From positions 147,206,196-147,270,195 of the forward strand of contig OY804577.1 of NCBI GenBank assembly GCA_963680875.1: a DNA stretch of 64,000 nt, given 5' to 3'. Shown in pieces: positions 1-16,100 of this stretch. The translations under genes and the position numbers were made by a program. The notes beneath the pieces were generated by a model, which saw nothing but the letters and a program-made list of their open reading frames with translations, searched no databases and was not told the origin of the DNA. Origin of the DNA: Bathymodiolus brooksi. Lineage: Eukaryota > Mollusca > Bivalvia > Mytilida > Modiolidae. Position 1 is the stretch's first letter. Every line of letters begins with the position of its first letter.

Positions 1-1099
1 ATTTCACAGGTTTAAGATGTTGTTGTGTTTGTCCCACACCATTTGTTTTATTTCACAGGTTTAAGATGTTGTTGTGTTTGTCCCACACCAATTGCTTTAT
101 TTCACAGATTTAAGATGTTGTTGTGTTTGTCCCACACCAATTGCTTTATTTCACAGGTTTAAGATGTTGTGTTTGTACACAACTATTGTTTGATTTCACA
201 GGCTTAAGATGTTGTGTTTTTCCCACACCAATTGCTTTATTTCACAGGTTTAAGATGTTGTTGTGTTTGTCCCACACCAATTGCTTTATTTCACAGATTT
301 AAGATGTTGTTGTATTTGTCCCACACCATTTGCTTTATTTCACAGGTTTAAGATGTTGTTGTGTTTTTCCCACACCAATTGCTTTATTTCACAGGTTTAA
401 GATGTTGTTGTGTTTGTCCGACACCATTTGTTTTATTTCACAGGTTTAAGATGTTGTTGTGTTTGTCCCAAACCAATTGCTTTATTTCACAGATTTAAGA
501 TGTTGTTGTGTTTGTCCCACACCAATTGCTTTATTTCACAGGTTTAAGATGTTGTGTTTGTGCACAATTATTGTTTGATTTCACAGGCTTAAGATGTTGT
601 TGTGTTTGTCCCACACCAATTGCTTTATTTCACAGATTTAAGATGTTGTTGTGTTTGTCCCACACCAATTGCTTTATTTCACAGGTTTAAGATGTTGTGT
701 TTGTACACAACTATTGTTTGATTTCACAGGCTTAAGATGTTGTTGTGTTTGTCCCACACCAATTGCTTTATTTCACAGGTTTAAGATGTTGTGTTTGTAC
801 ACAACTATTGTTTGATTTCACAGGCTTAAGATGTTGTTGTGTTTGTCCCACACCAATTGCTTTATTTCACAGATTTAAGATGTTGTTGTGTTTGTCCCAC
901 AACTATTGTTTGATTTCACAGGCCTAAACTGTTGTTGTGTTTGTCCCACACCATTTGCTTTATTTCACAGGTTTAAGATGTTGTGTTTGTACACAACTAT
1001 TGTTTGATTTTACAGGTTTAAGATGTTGTTGTGTTTGTCTCACACCAATTGCTTTATTTCACAGATTTAAGATGTTGTTGTGTTTGTCCCACACCAATT

Positions 1100-4000
1100 G
1101 CTTTATTTCACAGATTTAAGATGTTGTTGTGTTTTTCCCACTCCAATTGCTTTATTTCACAGATTTAAGATGTTGTTGTGTTTGCCCCACACCAATTGCT
1201 TTATTTCACAGGTTTAAGATGTTGTGTTTGTACACAACTATTGTTTGATTTCACAGGCTTAAGATGTTGTTGTGTTTGTCCCACACCAATTGCTTTATTT
1301 CACAGATTTAAGATGTTGTTGTGTTTGTCCCACAACTATTGTTTGATTTCACAGATTTAAGATGTTGTTGTGTTTGTCCCACACCAATTGCTTTATTTCA
1401 CAGGTTTAAGATGTTGTTGTGTTTGCACACAAGTATTGTTTGATTTCACAGGCTTAAGATGTTGTTGTGTTTGTCCCACACCAATTGCTTTATTTCACAG
1501 GTTTAAGATGTTGTTGTGTTTGTCCCACACCAATTGCTTTATTTCACAGGTTTAAGATGCTGTTGTGTTTTTCCCACACCAATTGCTTTATTTCACAGGT
1601 TTAAGATGTTGTTGTGTTTGTCCCACACCACTTGTTTTATTTCACAGGTTTAAAATGTTGTTGTGTTTGTCCCACACCAATTGCTTTATTTCACAGTTTT
1701 AAGATGTTGTGTATGTACACAACTATTGTTTGATTTCACAGGCTTAAGATGTTGTTGTGTTTGTACACAAGTATTGTTTGATTTCACAGGCTTAAGATGT
1801 TGTTGTGTTTGTCCGACACCAATTGCTTTATTTCACAGGTTTAAGATGTTGTTGTGTTTGTCCCACACCAATTGCTTTATTTCAAAGGTTTAAGATGTTG
1901 TTGTGTTTGTCCCACACCAATTGCTTTATTTCACAGGCTTAAGATGTTGTTGTGTTTGTACACAACTAATGTTTGATTTCACAGGCTTAATATGTAGTTG
2001 TGTTTTTCCCACACCAATTGCTTTATTTCACAGATTTCAGATGTTGTTGTGTTTGTCCCACACCAATTGCTTTATTTCACAGGCTTAAGATGTTGTTGTG
2101 TTTGTCCCACACCAATTGCTTTATTTCACAGATTTAAGATGTTGTTGTGTTTGTCCCACACCAATTGCTTTATTTCACAGATTTAAGATGTTGTTGTGTT
2201 TGTCCCACAACTATTGTTTGATTTCACAGGCTTAAACTGTTGTTGTGTTTGTCCCACACCAATTGCTTTATTTCACAGGTTTAAAATGTTGTGTTTGTAC
2301 ACAACTATTGTTTGATTTCACAGGTTTAAGATGTTGTTGTGTTTGTCCCACACCAATTGCTTTATTTCACAGATTTAAGATGTTGTTGTGTTTGTCCCAC
2401 ACCAATTGCTTTATTTCACAGATTTAAGATGTTGTTGTGTTTTTCCCAAACCAATTGCTTTATTTCACAGATTTAAGATGTTGTTGTGCTTGTCCCACAC
2501 CAATTGCTTTATTTCACAGGTTGAAGATGTTGTGTTTGTACACAACTATTGTTTGATTTCACAGGCTTAAGATGTTGGTGTTTGTCCCACACCAATTGCT
2601 TTATTTCACAGGTTTAAGATGTTGTTGTGTTTGTCCCACACCATTTGTTTTATTTCACAGGTTTAAGATGTTGTTGTGTTTGTCCCACACCAATTGCTTT
2701 ATTTCACAGATTTAAGATGTTGTTGTGTTTGTCCCACACCAATTGCTTTATTTCACAGGTTTAAGATGTTGTGTTTGTACACAACTATTGTTTGATTTCA
2801 CAGGCTTAAGATGTTGTTGTGTTTTTCCCACACCAATTGCTTTATTTCACAGATTTAAGATGTTGTTGTATTTGTCCCACACCAATTGCTTTATTTCACA
2901 GGTTTAAGATGTTGTTGTGTTTGTCCCACACCAATTGCTTTATTTCACAGATTTAAGATGTTGTTGTATTTGTCCCACACCATTTGCTTTATTTCACAGG
3001 TTTAAGATGTTGTTGTGTTTTTCCCACACCAATTGCTTTATTTCACAGGTTTAAGATGCTGTTGTGTTTGTCCCACACCATTTGTTTTATTTCACAGATT
3101 TAAGATGTTGTTGTGTTTGTCCCACAACTATTGTTTGATTTCACAGGCTTAATATGTTGTTGTGTTTGTCCCACACCAATTGCTTTATTTCACAGGTTTA
3201 AGATGTTGTGTTTGTACACAACTATTGTTTGATTTCACAGGTTTAAGATGTTGTTGTGTTTGTCCCACAACTATTGTTTGATTTCACAGGTTTAAGATGT
3301 TGTTGTGTTTGTCCCACACCAATTGCTTTATTTCACAGATTTAAGATGTTGTTGTGTTTGTCCCACACCAATTGCTTTATTTCACAGATTTAAGATGTTG
3401 TTGTGTTTTTCCCAAACCAATTGCTTTATTTCACAGATTTAAGATGTTGTTGTGTTTGTCCCACACCAATTGCTTTATTTCACAGGTTGAAGATGTTGTG
3501 TTTGTACACAACTATTGTTTGATTTCACAGGCTTAAGATGTTGGTGTTTGTCCCACACCAATTGCTTTATTTCACAGGTTTAAGATGTTGTTGTGTTTGT
3601 CCCACACCATTTGTTTTATTTCACAGGTTTAAGATGTTGTTGTGTTTGTCCCACACCAATTGCTTTATTTCACAGATTTAAGATGTTGTTGTGTTTGTCC
3701 CACACCAATTGCTTTATTTCACAGGTTTAAGATGTTGTGTCTGTACACAACTATTGTTTGATTTCACAGGCTTAAGATGTTGTTGTGTATTTCCCACACC
3801 AATTGCTTTATTTCACAGATTTAAGATGTTGTTGTATTTGTCCCACACCAATTGCTTTATTTCACAGGTTTAAGATGTTGTTGTGTTTGTCCCACACCAA
3901 TTGCTTAATTTCACAGATTTAAGATGTTGTTGTATTTGTCCCACACCATTTGCTTTATTTCACAGGTTTAAGATGTTGTTGTGTTTTTCCCACACCAATT

Positions 4001-4110
4001 GCTTTATTTCACAGGTTTGCTGTTGTGTTTGTCCCACACCATTTGTTTTATTTCACAGATTTAAGATGTTGTTGTGTTTGTCCCACAACTATTGTTTGAT
4101 TTCACAGGCT
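1100..4110 (+). repeat. Duplicated satellite block, copy at +9,920 (11,020-14,030)
   Basis: Within the 49-bp array this block recurs 9,920 bp to the right with the same succession of monomer classes and private variants. Examples are the CACTCC monomer, the following TTTGCCCC monomer, the TTTTAAG monomer and the GGTTGAAG monomer. The left part (about 940-2,050) is also present at +7,317 (about 8,255-9,400). Such long shared variant order points to segmental duplication by unequal exchange, not to monomer-by-monomer homogenisation. Limits are approximate because they were read from the variant pattern. Confidence 0.8.
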
Positions 4111-7100
4111 TAAACTGTTGTTGTGTTTGTCCCACACCAATTGCTTTATTTCACAGGTTTAAGATGTTGTGTTTGTACACAACTATTGTTTGATTTCACA
4201 GGTTTAAGATGTTGTTGTGTTTGTCCCACAACTATTGTTTGATTTCACAGGCTTAAACTGTTGATGTGTTTGTCCCACACCAATTGCTTTATTTCACAGA
4301 TTTAAGATGTTGTTGTGTTTGTCCCACACCAATTGCTTTATTTCACAGATATAAGATGTTGTTGTGTCTGTCCCACACCAATTGCTTTATTTCACAGGTT
4401 TAAGATGTTGTGTTTGTACACAACTATTGTTTGATTTCACAGGCTTAAGATGTTGGTGTTTGTCCCACACCAATTGCTTTATTTCACAGGTTTAAGATGT
4501 TGTTGTGTTTGTCCCACATCATTTGTTTTATTTCACAGGTTTAAGATGTTGTTGTGTTTGTCCCACACCAATTGCTTTATTTCACAGATTTAAGATGTTG
4601 TTGTGTTTGTCCCACACCAATTGCTTTATTTCACAGGTTTAAGATGTTGTGTTTGTACACAACTATTGCTTGATTTCACAGGCTTAAGATGTTGTGTTTT
4701 TCCCACACCAATTGCTTTATTTCACAGATTTAAGATGTTGTTGTATTTGTCCCACACCAATTGCTTTATTTCACAGGTTTAAGATGTTGTTGTGTTTGTC
4801 CCACACCAATTTCTTTATTTCAGAGATTTAAGATGTTGTTGTATTTGTCCCACACCATTTGCTTTATTTCACAGGTTTAAGATGTTGTTGTGTTTTTCCC
4901 ACACCAATTGCTTTATTTCACAGGTTTAAGATGCTGTTGTGTTTGTCCGACACCATTTGTTTTATTTCAAAGGTTTAAGATGTTGTTGTGTTTGTCCCAA
5001 ACCAATTGCTTTATTTCACAGATTTAAGATGTTGTTGTGTTTGTCCCACACCAATTGCTTTATTTCACAGGTTTAAGATGTTGTGTTTGTACACAACTAT
5101 TGTTTGATTTCACAGGTTTAAGATGTTGTTGTGTTGTCCCACAACTATTGTTTGATTTCACAGGCTTAAACTGTTGTTGTGTTTGTCCCACACCAATTGC
5201 TTTATTTCACAGATTTAAGATGTTGTTGTGTTTGTCCCACACCAATTGCTTTATTTCACAGATTTAAGATGTTGTTGTGTTTTTCCCACACCAATTGCTT
5301 TATTTGACAGATTTAAGATGTTGTTGTGTCTGTCCCACACCAATTGCTTTATTTCACAGGTTTAAGATGTTGTGTTTGTACACAACTATTGTTTGATTTC
5401 ACAGGCTTAAGATGTTGGTGTTTGTCCCACACCAATTGCTTTATTTCACAGGTTTAAGATGTTGTTGTGTTTGTCCCACACCATTTGTTTTATTTCACAG
5501 GTTTAAGATGTTGTTGTGTTTGTCCCACACCAATTGCTTTATTTCACAGATTTAAGATGTTGTTGTGTTTGTCCCACACCAATTGCTTTATTTCACAGGT
5601 TTAAGATGTTGTGTTTGTACACAACTATTGTTTGATTTCACAGGCTTAAGATGTTGTGTTTTTCCCACACCAATTGCTTTATTTCACAGATTTAAGATGT
5701 TGTTGTGTCTGTCCCACACCAATTGCTTTATTTCACAGGTTTAAGATGTTGTGTTTGTACACAACTATTGTTTGATTTCACAGGCTTAAGATGTTGGTGT
5801 TTGTCCCACACCAATTGCTTTATTTCACAGGTTTAAGATGTTGTTGTGTTTGTCCCACACCATTTGTTTTATTTCACAGGTTTAAGATGTTGTTGTGTTT
5901 GTCCCACACCAATTGCTTTATTTCACAGATTTAAGATGTTGTTGTGTTTGTCCCACACCAATTGCTTTATTTCACAGGTTTAAGATGTTGTGTTTGTACA
6001 CAACTATTGTTTGATTTCACAGGCTTAAGATGTTGTGTTTTTCCCACACCAATTGCTTTATTTCACAGGTTTAAGATGTTGTTGTGTTTGTCCCACACCA
6101 ATTGCTTTATTTCACAGATTTAAGATGTTGTTGTATTTGTCCCACACCATTTGCTTTATTTCACAGGTTTAAGATGTTGTTGTGTTTTTCCCACACCAAT
6201 TGCTTTATTTCACAGGTTTAAGATGTTGTTGTGTTTGTCCGACACCATTTGTTTTATTTCACAGGTTTAAGATGTTGTTGTGTTTGTCCCAAACCAATTG
6301 CTTTATTTCACAGATTTAAGATGTTGTTGTGTTTGTCCCACACCAATTGCTTTATTTCACAGGTTTAAGATGTTGTGTTTGTGCACAATTATTGTTTGAT
6401 TTCACAGGCTTAAGATGTTGTTGTGTTTGTCCCACACCAATTGCTTTATTTCACAGATTTAAGATGTTGTTGTGTTTGTCCCACACCAATTGCTTTATTT
6501 CACAGGTTTAAGATGTTGTGTTTGTACACAACTATTGTTTGATTTCACAGGCTTAAGATGTTGTTGTGTTTGTCCCACACCAATTGCTTTATTTCACAGG
6601 TTTAAGATGTTGTGTTTGTACACAACTATTGTTTGATTTCACAGGCTTAAGATGTTGTTGTGTTTGTCCCACACCAATTGCTTTATTTCACAGGTTTAAG
6701 ATGTTTTTGTGTTTTTCCCACACCAATTGCTTTATTTCACAGATTTAAGATGTTGTTGTATTTGTCCCACACCAATTGCTTTATTTCACAGGTTTAAGAT
6801 GTTTTTGTATTTATCCCACACCAATTGCTTTATTTCACAGATTTAAGATGTTGTTGTGTTTGTCCCACACCAATTGCTTTATTTCACAGATTTAAGATGT
6901 TGTTGTGTTTGTCCCACACCAATTGCTTTATTTCACAGGTTTAAGATGTTTTTGTGTTTGTCCCACACCAATTGCTTTATTTCACAGATTTAAGATGTTG
7001 TTGTATTTGTCCCACACCAATTGCTTTATTTCACAGGTTTAAGATGTTTTTGTGTTTTTCCCACACCAATTGCTTTATTTCACAGATTTAAGATGTTGTT

Positions 7101-10100
7101 GTGTTTGTCCCACACCAATTGCTTTATTTCACAGGCTTAAACTGTTGTTGTGTTTGTCCCACACCAATTGCTTTATTTCACAGGTTTAAGATGTTGTGTT
7201 TGTACACAACTATTGTTTGATTTCATAGGTTTAAGATGTTGTTGTGTTTGTCCCACACCAATTGCTTTATTTCACAGATTTAAGATGTTGTTGTGTTTGT
7301 CCCACACCAATTGCTTTATTTCACAGATTTAAGATGTTGTTGTGTTTTTCCCACACCAATTGCTTTATTTCACAGGTTTAAGATGTTGTGTTTGTACACA
7401 ACTATTGTTTGATTTCATAGGTTTAAGATGTTGTTGTGTTTGTCCCACACCAATTGCTTTATTTCACAGATTTAAGATGTTGTTGTGTTTGTCCCACACC
7501 AATTGCTTTATTTCACAGATTTAAGATGTTGTTGTGTTTGTCCCACACCAATTGCTTTATTTCACAGATTTAAGATGTTGTTGTGTTTTTCCCACACCAA
7601 TTGCTTTATTTCACAGATTTAAGATGTTGTTGTGTTTGTCCCACACCAATTGCTTTATTTCACAGGTTTAAGATGTTGTGTTTGTACACAACTATTGTTT
7701 GATTTCACAGGCTTAAGATGTTGTTGTGTTTGTCCCTCACCAATTGCTTTATTTCACAGGTTGAAGATGTTGTGTTTGTACACAACTATTGTTTGATTTC
7801 ACAGGCTTAAGATGTTGGTGTTTGTCCCACACCAATTGCTTTATTTCACAGGTTTAAGATGTTGTTGTGTTTGTCCCACACCATTTGTTTTATTTCACAG
7901 GTTTAAGATGTTGTTGTGTTTGTCCCACACCAATTGCTTTATTTCACAGATTTAAGATGTTGTTGTGTTTGTCCCACACCAATTGCTTTATTTCACAGTT
8001 TTAAGATGTTATGTATGTACACAACTATTGTTTGATTTCACAGGCTTAAGATGTTGTTGTGTTTGTACACAAGTATTGTTTGATTTCACAGGCTTAAGAT
8101 AATGTTGTGTTTGTCCCACACCAATTGCTTTATTTCACAGATTTAAGATGTTGTTGTGTTTGTTCCACACCAATTGCTTTATTTCACAGATTTAAGATGT
8201 TGTTGTGTTTGTCCCACAACTATTGTTTGATTTCACAGGCCTAAACTGTTGTTGTGTTTGTCCCACACCATTTGCTTTATTTCACAGGTTTAAGATGTTG
8301 TGTTTGTACACAACTATTGTTTGATTTTACAGGTTTAAGATGTTGTTGTGTTTGTCCCACACCAATTGCTTTATTTCACAGATTTAAGATGTTGTTGTGT
8401 TTGTCCCACACCAATTGCTTTATTTCACAGATTTAAGATGTTGTTGTGTTTTTCCCACTCCAATTGCTTTATTTCACAGATTTAAGATGTTGTTGTGTTT
8501 GTCCCACACCAATTGCTTTATTTCACAGGTTTAAGATGTTGTGTTTGTACACAACTATTGTTTGATTTCACAGGCTTAAGATGTTGTTGTGTTTGTCCCA
8601 CACCAATTGCTTTATTTCACAGATTTAAGATGTTGTTGTGTTTGTCCCACAACTATTGTTTGATTTCACAGATTTAAGATGTTGTTGTGTTTGTCCCACA
8701 CCAATTGCTTTATTTCACAGGTTTAAGATGTTGTTGTGTTTGCACACAAGTATTGTTTGATTTCACAGGCTTAAGATGTTGTTGTGTTTGTCCCACACCA
8801 ATTGCTTTATTTCACAGGTTTAAGATGTTGTTGTGTTTGTCCCACACCAATTGCTTTATTTCACAGGTTTAAGATGCTGTTGTGTTTTTCCCACACCAAT
8901 TGCTTTATTTCACAGGTTTAAGATGTTGTTGTGTTTGTCCCACACCACTTGTTTTATTTCACAGGTTTAAAATGTTGTTGTGTTTGTCCCACACCAATTG
9001 CTTTATTTCACAGTTTTAAGATGTTGTGTATGTACACAACTATTGTTTGATTTCACAGGCTTAAGATGTTGTTGTGTTTGTACACAACTATTGTTTGATT
9101 TCACAGGCTTAAGATGTTGTTGTGTTTGTCCCACACCAATTGCTTTATTTCACAGGTTTAAGATGTTGTTGTGTTTGTCCCACACCAATTGCTTTATTTC
9201 AAAGGTTTAAGATGTTGTTGTGTTTGTCCCACACCAATTGCTTTATTTCACAGGCTTAAGATGTTGTTGTGTTTGTTCACAACTATTGTTTGATTTCACA
9301 GGCTTAATATGTTGTTGTGTTTTTCCCACACCAATTGCTTTATTTCACAGATTTCAGATGTTGTTGTGTTTGTCCCACACCAATTGCTTTATTTCACAGG
9401 TTTAAGATATTGTGTGTGTACACAACTATTTTTTGATTTCACAGGCTTAAGATGTTGTTGTGTTTGTCCCACACCAATTGCTTTATTTCACATATTTAAG
9501 ATGTTGTTGTGTTTGTCCCACACCAATTGCTTTATTTCACAGATTTAAGATGTTGTTGTGTTTGTCCCACAAATATTGTTTGATTTCACAGGCTTAAACT
9601 GTTGTTGTGTTTGTCCCACACCAATTGCTTTATTTCACAGGTTTAAGATGTTGTGTTTGTACACAACTATTGTTTGATTTCACAGGTTTAAGATGTTGTT
9701 GTGTTTGTCCCACACCAATTGCTTTATTTCACAGATTTAAGATGTTGTTGTGTTTGTCCCACACCAATTGCTTTATTTCACAGATTTAAGATGTTGTTGT
9801 GTTTGTCCCACACCAATTGCTTTATTTCACAGGTTGAAGATGTTGTGTTTGTACACAACTAATGTTTGATTTCACAGGCTTAAGATGTTGTTGTGTTTTT
9901 CCCACACCAATTGCTTTATTTCACAGATTTCAGATGTTGTTGTGTTTGTCCCACACCAATTGCTTTATTTCACAGGTTTAAGATGTTGTGTGTGTACACA
10001 ACTATTTTTTGATTTCACAGGCTTAAGATGTTGTTGTGTTTGTCCCACACCAATTGCTTTATTTCACAGATTTAAGATGTTGTTGTGTTTGTCCCACACC

Positions 10101-13100
10101 AATTGCTTTATTTCACAGATTTAAGATGTTGTTGTGTTTGTCCCACAACTATTGTTTGATTTCACAGGCTTAAACTGTTGTTGTGTTTGTCCCACACCAA
10201 TTGCTTTATTTCACAGGTTTAAGATGTTGTGTTTGTACACAACTATTGTTTGCTTTCACAGGTTTAAGATGTTGTTGTGTTTGTCCCACACCAATTGCTT
10301 TATTTCACAGATTTAAGATGTTGTTGTGTTTGTCCCACACCAATTGCTTTATTTCACAGATTTAAGATGTTGTTGTGTTTTTCCCAAACCAATTGCTTTA
10401 TTTCACAGATTTAAGATGTTGTTGTGTTTGTCCCACACCAATTGCTTTATTTCACAGGTTGAAGATGTTGTGTTTGTACACAACTATTGTTTGATTTCAC
10501 AGGCTTAAGATGTTGGTGTTTGTCCCACACCAATTGCTTTATTTCACAGGTTTAAGATGTTGTTGTGTTTGTCCCACACCATTTGTTTTATTTCACAGGT
10601 TTAAGATGTTGTTGTGTTTGTCCCACACCAATTGCTTTATTTCACAGATTTAAGATGTTGTTGTGTTTGTCCCACACCAATTGCTTTATTTCACAGATTT
10701 AAGATGTTGTTGTGTTTTTCCCAAACCAATTGCTTTATTTCACAGATTTAAGATGTTGTTGTGTTTGTCCCACACCAATTGCTTTATTTCACAGGTTGAA
10801 GATGTTGTGTTTGTACACAACTATTGTTTGATTTCACAGGCTTAAGATGTTGGTGTTTGTCCCACACCAATTGCTTTATTTCACAGGTTTAAGATGTTGT
10901 CGTGTTTGTCCCACACCATTTGTTTTATTTCACAGGTTTAAGATGTTGTTGTGTTTGTCCCACACCAATTGCTTTATTTCACAGATTTAAGATGTTGTTG
11001 TGTTTGTCCCACACCAATTGCTTTATTTCACAGATTTAAGATGTTGTTGTGTTTTTCCCACTCCAATTGCTTTATTTCACAGATTTAAGATGTTGTTGTG
11101 TTTGCCCCACACCAATTGCTTTATTTCACAGGTTTAAGATGTTGTGTTTGTACACAACTATTGTTTGATTTCACAGGCTTAAGATGTTGTTGTGTTTGTC
11201 CCACACCAATTGCTTTATTTCACAGATTTAAGATGTTGTTGTGTTTGTCCCACAACTATTGTTTGATTTCACAGATTTAAGATGTTGTTGTGTTTGTCCC
11301 ACACCAATTGCTTTATTTCACAGGTTTAAGATGTTGTTGTGTTTGCACACAAGTATTGTTTGATTTCACAGGCTTAAGATTTTGTTGTGTTTGTCCCACA
11401 CCAATTGCTTTATTTCACAGGTTTAAGATGTTGTTGTGTTTGTCCCACACCAATTGCTTTATTTCACAGGTTTAAGATGCTGTTGTGTTTTTCCCACACC
11501 AATTGCTTTATTTCACAGGTTTAAGATGTTGTTGTGTTTGTCCCACACCACTTGTTTTATTTCACAGGTTTAAAATGTTGTTGTGTTTGTCCCACACCAA
11601 TTGCTTTATTTCACAGTTTTAAGATGTTGTGTATGTACACAACTATTGTTTGATTTCACAGGCTTAAGATGTTGTTGTGTTTGTACACAAGTATTGTTTG
11701 ATTTCACAGGCTTAAGATGTTGTTGTGTTTGTCCCACACCAATTGCTTTATTTCACAGGTTTAAGATGTTGTTGTGTTTGTCGCACACCAATTGCTTTAT
11801 TTCAAAGGTTTAAGATGTTGTTGTGTTTGTCCCACACCAATTGCTTTATTTCACAGGCTTAAGATGTTGTTGTGTTTGTACACAACTAATGTTTGATTTC
11901 ACAGGCTTAATATGTTGTTGTGTTTTTCCCACACCAATTGCTTTATTTCACAGATTTCAGATGTTGTTGTGTTTGTCCCACACCAATTGCTTTATTTCAC
12001 AGGCTTAAGATGTTGTTGTGTTTGTCCCACACCAATTGCTTTATTTCACAGATTTAAGATGTTGTTGTGTTTGTCCCACACCAATTGCTTTATTTCACAG
12101 ATTTAAGATGTTGTTGTGTTTGTCCCACAACTATTGTTTGATTTCACAGGCTTAAACTGTTGTTGTGTTTGTCCCACACCAATTGCTTTATTTCACAGGT
12201 TTAAAATGTTGTGTTTGTACACAACTATTGTTTGATTTCACAGGTTTAAGATGTTGTTGTGTTTGTCCCACACCAATTGCTTTATTTCACAGATTTAAGA
12301 TGTTGTTGTGTTTGTTCCACACCAATTGCTTTATTTCACAGATTTAAGATGTTGTTGTGTTTTTCCCAAACCAATTGCTTTATTTCACAGATTTAAGATG
12401 TTGTTGTGTTTGTCCCACACCAATTGCTTTATTTCACAGGTTGAAGATGTTGTGTTTGTACACAACTATTGTTTGATTTCACAGGCTTAAGATGTTGGTG
12501 TTTGTCCCACACCAATTGCTTTATTTCACAGGTTTAAGATGTTGTCGTGTTTGTCCCACACCATTTGTTTTATTTCACAGGTTTAAGATGTTGTTGTGTT
12601 TGTCCCACACCAATTGCTTTATTTCACAGATTTAAGATGTTGTTGTGTTTGTCCCACACCAATTGCTTTATTTCACAGGTTTAAGATGTTGTGTTTGTAC
12701 ACAACTATTGTTTGATTTCACAGGCTTAAGATGTTGTTGTGTTTTTCCCACACCAATTGCTTTATTTCACAGATTTAAGATGTTGTTGTATTTGTCCCAC
12801 ACCAATTGCTTTATTTCACAGGTTTAAGATGTTGTTGTGTTTGTTCCACACCAATTGCTTTATTTCACAGATTTAAGATGTTGTTGTATTTGTCCCACAC
12901 CATTTGCTTTATTTCACAGGTTTAAGATGTTGTTGTGTTTTTCCCACACCAATTGCTTTATTTCACAGGTTTAAGATGCTGTTGTGTTTGTCCCACACCA
13001 TTTGTTTTATTTCACAGATTTAAGATGTTGTTGTGTTTGTCCCACAACTATTGTTTGATTTCACAGGCTTAATATGTTGTTGTGTTTGTCCCACACCAAT

Positions 13101-16100
13101 TGCTTTATTTCACAGGTTTAAGATGTTGTGTTTGTACACAACTATTGTTTGATTTCACAGGTTTAAGATGTTGTTGTGTTTGTCCCACAACTATTGTTTG
13201 ATTTCACAGGTTTAAGATGTTGTTGTGTTTGTCCCACACCAATTGCTTTATTTCACAGATTTAAGATGTTGTTGTGTTTGTCCCACACCAATTGCTTTAT
13301 TTCACAGATTTAAGATGTTGTTGTGTTTTTCCCAAACCAATTGCTTTATTTCACAGATTTAAGATGTTGTTGTGTTTGTCCCACACCAATTGCTTTATTT
13401 CACAGGTTGAAGATGTTGAGTTTGTACACAACTATTGTTTGATTTCACAGGCTTAAGATGTTGGTGTTTGTCCCACACCAATTGCTTTATTTCACAGGTT
13501 TAAGATGTTGTTGTGTTTGTCCCACACCATTTGTTTTATTTCACAGGTTTAAGATGTTGTTGTGTTTGTCCCACACAAATTGCTTTATTTCACAGATTTA
13601 AGATGTTGTTGTGTTTGTCCCACACCAATTGCTTTATTTCACAGGTTTAAGATGTTGTGTCTGTACACAACTATTGTTTGATTTCACAGGCTTAAGATGT
13701 TGTTGTGTTTTTCCCACACCAATTGCTTTATTTCACAGATTTAAGATGTTGTTGTATTTGTCCCACACCAATTGCTTTATTTCACTGGTTTAAGATGTTG
13801 TTGTGTTTGTCCCACACCAATTGCTTTATTTCACAGATTTAAGATGTTGTTGTATTTGTCCCACACCATTTGCTTTATTTCACAGGTTTAAGATGTTGTT
13901 GTGTTTTTCCCACACCAATTGCTTTATTTCACAGGTTTAAGATGCTGTTGTGTTTGTCCCACACCATTTGTTTTATTTCACAGATTTAAGATGTTGTTGT
14001 GTTTGTCCCACAACTATTGTTTGATTTCACAGGCTTAAACTGTTGTTGTGTTTGTCCCACACCAATTGCTTTATTTCACAGGTTTAAGATGTTGTGTTTG
14101 TACACAACTATTGTTTGATTTCACAGGTTTAAGATGTTGTTGTGTTTGTCCCAAAACTATTGTTTGATTTCACAGGCTTAAACTGTTGTTGTGTTTGTCC
14201 CACACCAATTGCTTTATTTCACAGATTTAAGATGTTGTTGTGTTTGTCCCACACCAATTGCTTTATTTCACAGATATAAGATGTTGTTGTGTCTGTCCCA
14301 CACCAATTGCTTTATTTCACAGGTTTAAGATGTTGTGTTTGTACACAACTATTGTTTGATTTCACAGGCTTAAGATGTTGGTGTTTGTCCCACACCAATT
14401 GCTTTATTTCACAGGTTTAAGATGTTGTTGTGTTTGTCCCACACCATTTGTTTTATTTCACAGGTTTAAGATGTTGTTGTGTTTGTTCCACACCAATTGC
14501 TTTATTTCACAGATTTAAGATGTTGTTGTGTTTGTCCCACACCAATTGCTTTATTTCACAGGTTTAAGATGTTGTGTTTGTACACAACTATTGTTTGATT
14601 TCACAGGCTTAAGATGTTGTGTTTTTCCCACACCAATTGCTTTATTTCACAGATTTAAGATGTTGTTGTATTTGTCCCACACCAATTGCTTTATTTCACA
14701 GGTTTAAGATGTTGTTGTGTTTGTCCCACACCAATTTCTTTATTTCAGAGATTTAAGATGTTGTTGTATTTGTCCCACACCATTTGCTTTATTTCACAGG
14801 TTTAAGATGTTGTTGTGTTTTTCCCACACCAATTGCTTTATTTCACAGGTTTAAGATGCTGTTGTGTTTGTCCGACACCATTTGTTTTATTTCAAAGGTT
14901 TAAGATGTTGTTGTGTTTGTCCCAAACCAATTGCTTTATTTCACAGATTTAAGATGTTGTTGTGTTTGTCCCACACCAATTGCTTTATTTCACAGGTTTA
15001 AGATGTTGTGTTTGTACACAACTATTGTTTGATTTCACAGGTTTAAGATGTTGTTGTGTTGTCCCACAACTATTGTTTGATTTCACAGGCTTAAACTGTT
15101 GTTGTGTCTGTCCCACACCAATTGCTTTATTTCACAGGTTTAAGATGTTGTGTTTGTACACAACTATTGTTTGATTTCACAGGCTTAAGATGTTGGTGTT
15201 TGTCCCACACCAATTGCTTTATTTCACAGGTTTAAGATGTTGTTGTGTTTGTCCCACACCATTTGTTTTATTTCACAGGTTTAAGATGTTGTTGTGTTTG
15301 TCCCACACCAATTGCTTTATTTCACAGATTTAAGATGTTGTGTTTGTACACAACTATTGTTTGATTTCACAGGCTTAAGATGTTGTGTTTTTCCCACACC
15401 AATTGCTTTATTTCACAGATTTAAGATGTTGTTGTATTTGTCCCACACCAATTGCTTTATTTCACAGGTTTAAGATGTTGTTGTGTTTGTCCCACACCAA
15501 TTGCTTTATTTCACAGATTTAAGATGTTGTTGTATTTGTCCCACACCATTTGCTTTATTTCACAGGTTTAAGATGTTGTTGTGTTTTTCCCACACCAATT
15601 GCTTTATTTCACAGGTTTAAGATGCTGTTGTGTTTGTCCGACACCATTTGTTTTATTTCACAGGTTTAAGATGTTGTTGTGTTTGTCCCAAACCAATTGC
15701 TTTATTTCACAGATTTAAGATGTTGTTGTGTTTGTCCCACACCAATTGCTTTATTTCACAGGTTTAAGATGTTGTGTTTGTGCACAATTATTGTTTGATT
15801 TCACAGGCTTAAGATGTTGTTGTGTTTGTCCCACACCAATTGCTTTATTTCACAGATTTAAGATGTTGTTGTGTTTGTCCCACACCAATTGCTTTATTTC
15901 ACAGGTTTAAGATGTTGTGTTTGTACACAACTATTGTTTGATTTCACAGGCTTAAGATGTTGTTGTGTTTGTCCCACACCAATTGCTTTATTTCACAGGT
16001 TTAAGATGTTGTGTTTGTACACAACTATTGTTTGATTTCACAGGCTTAAGATGTTGTTGTGTTTGTCCCACACCAATTGCTTTATTTCACAGGTTTAAGA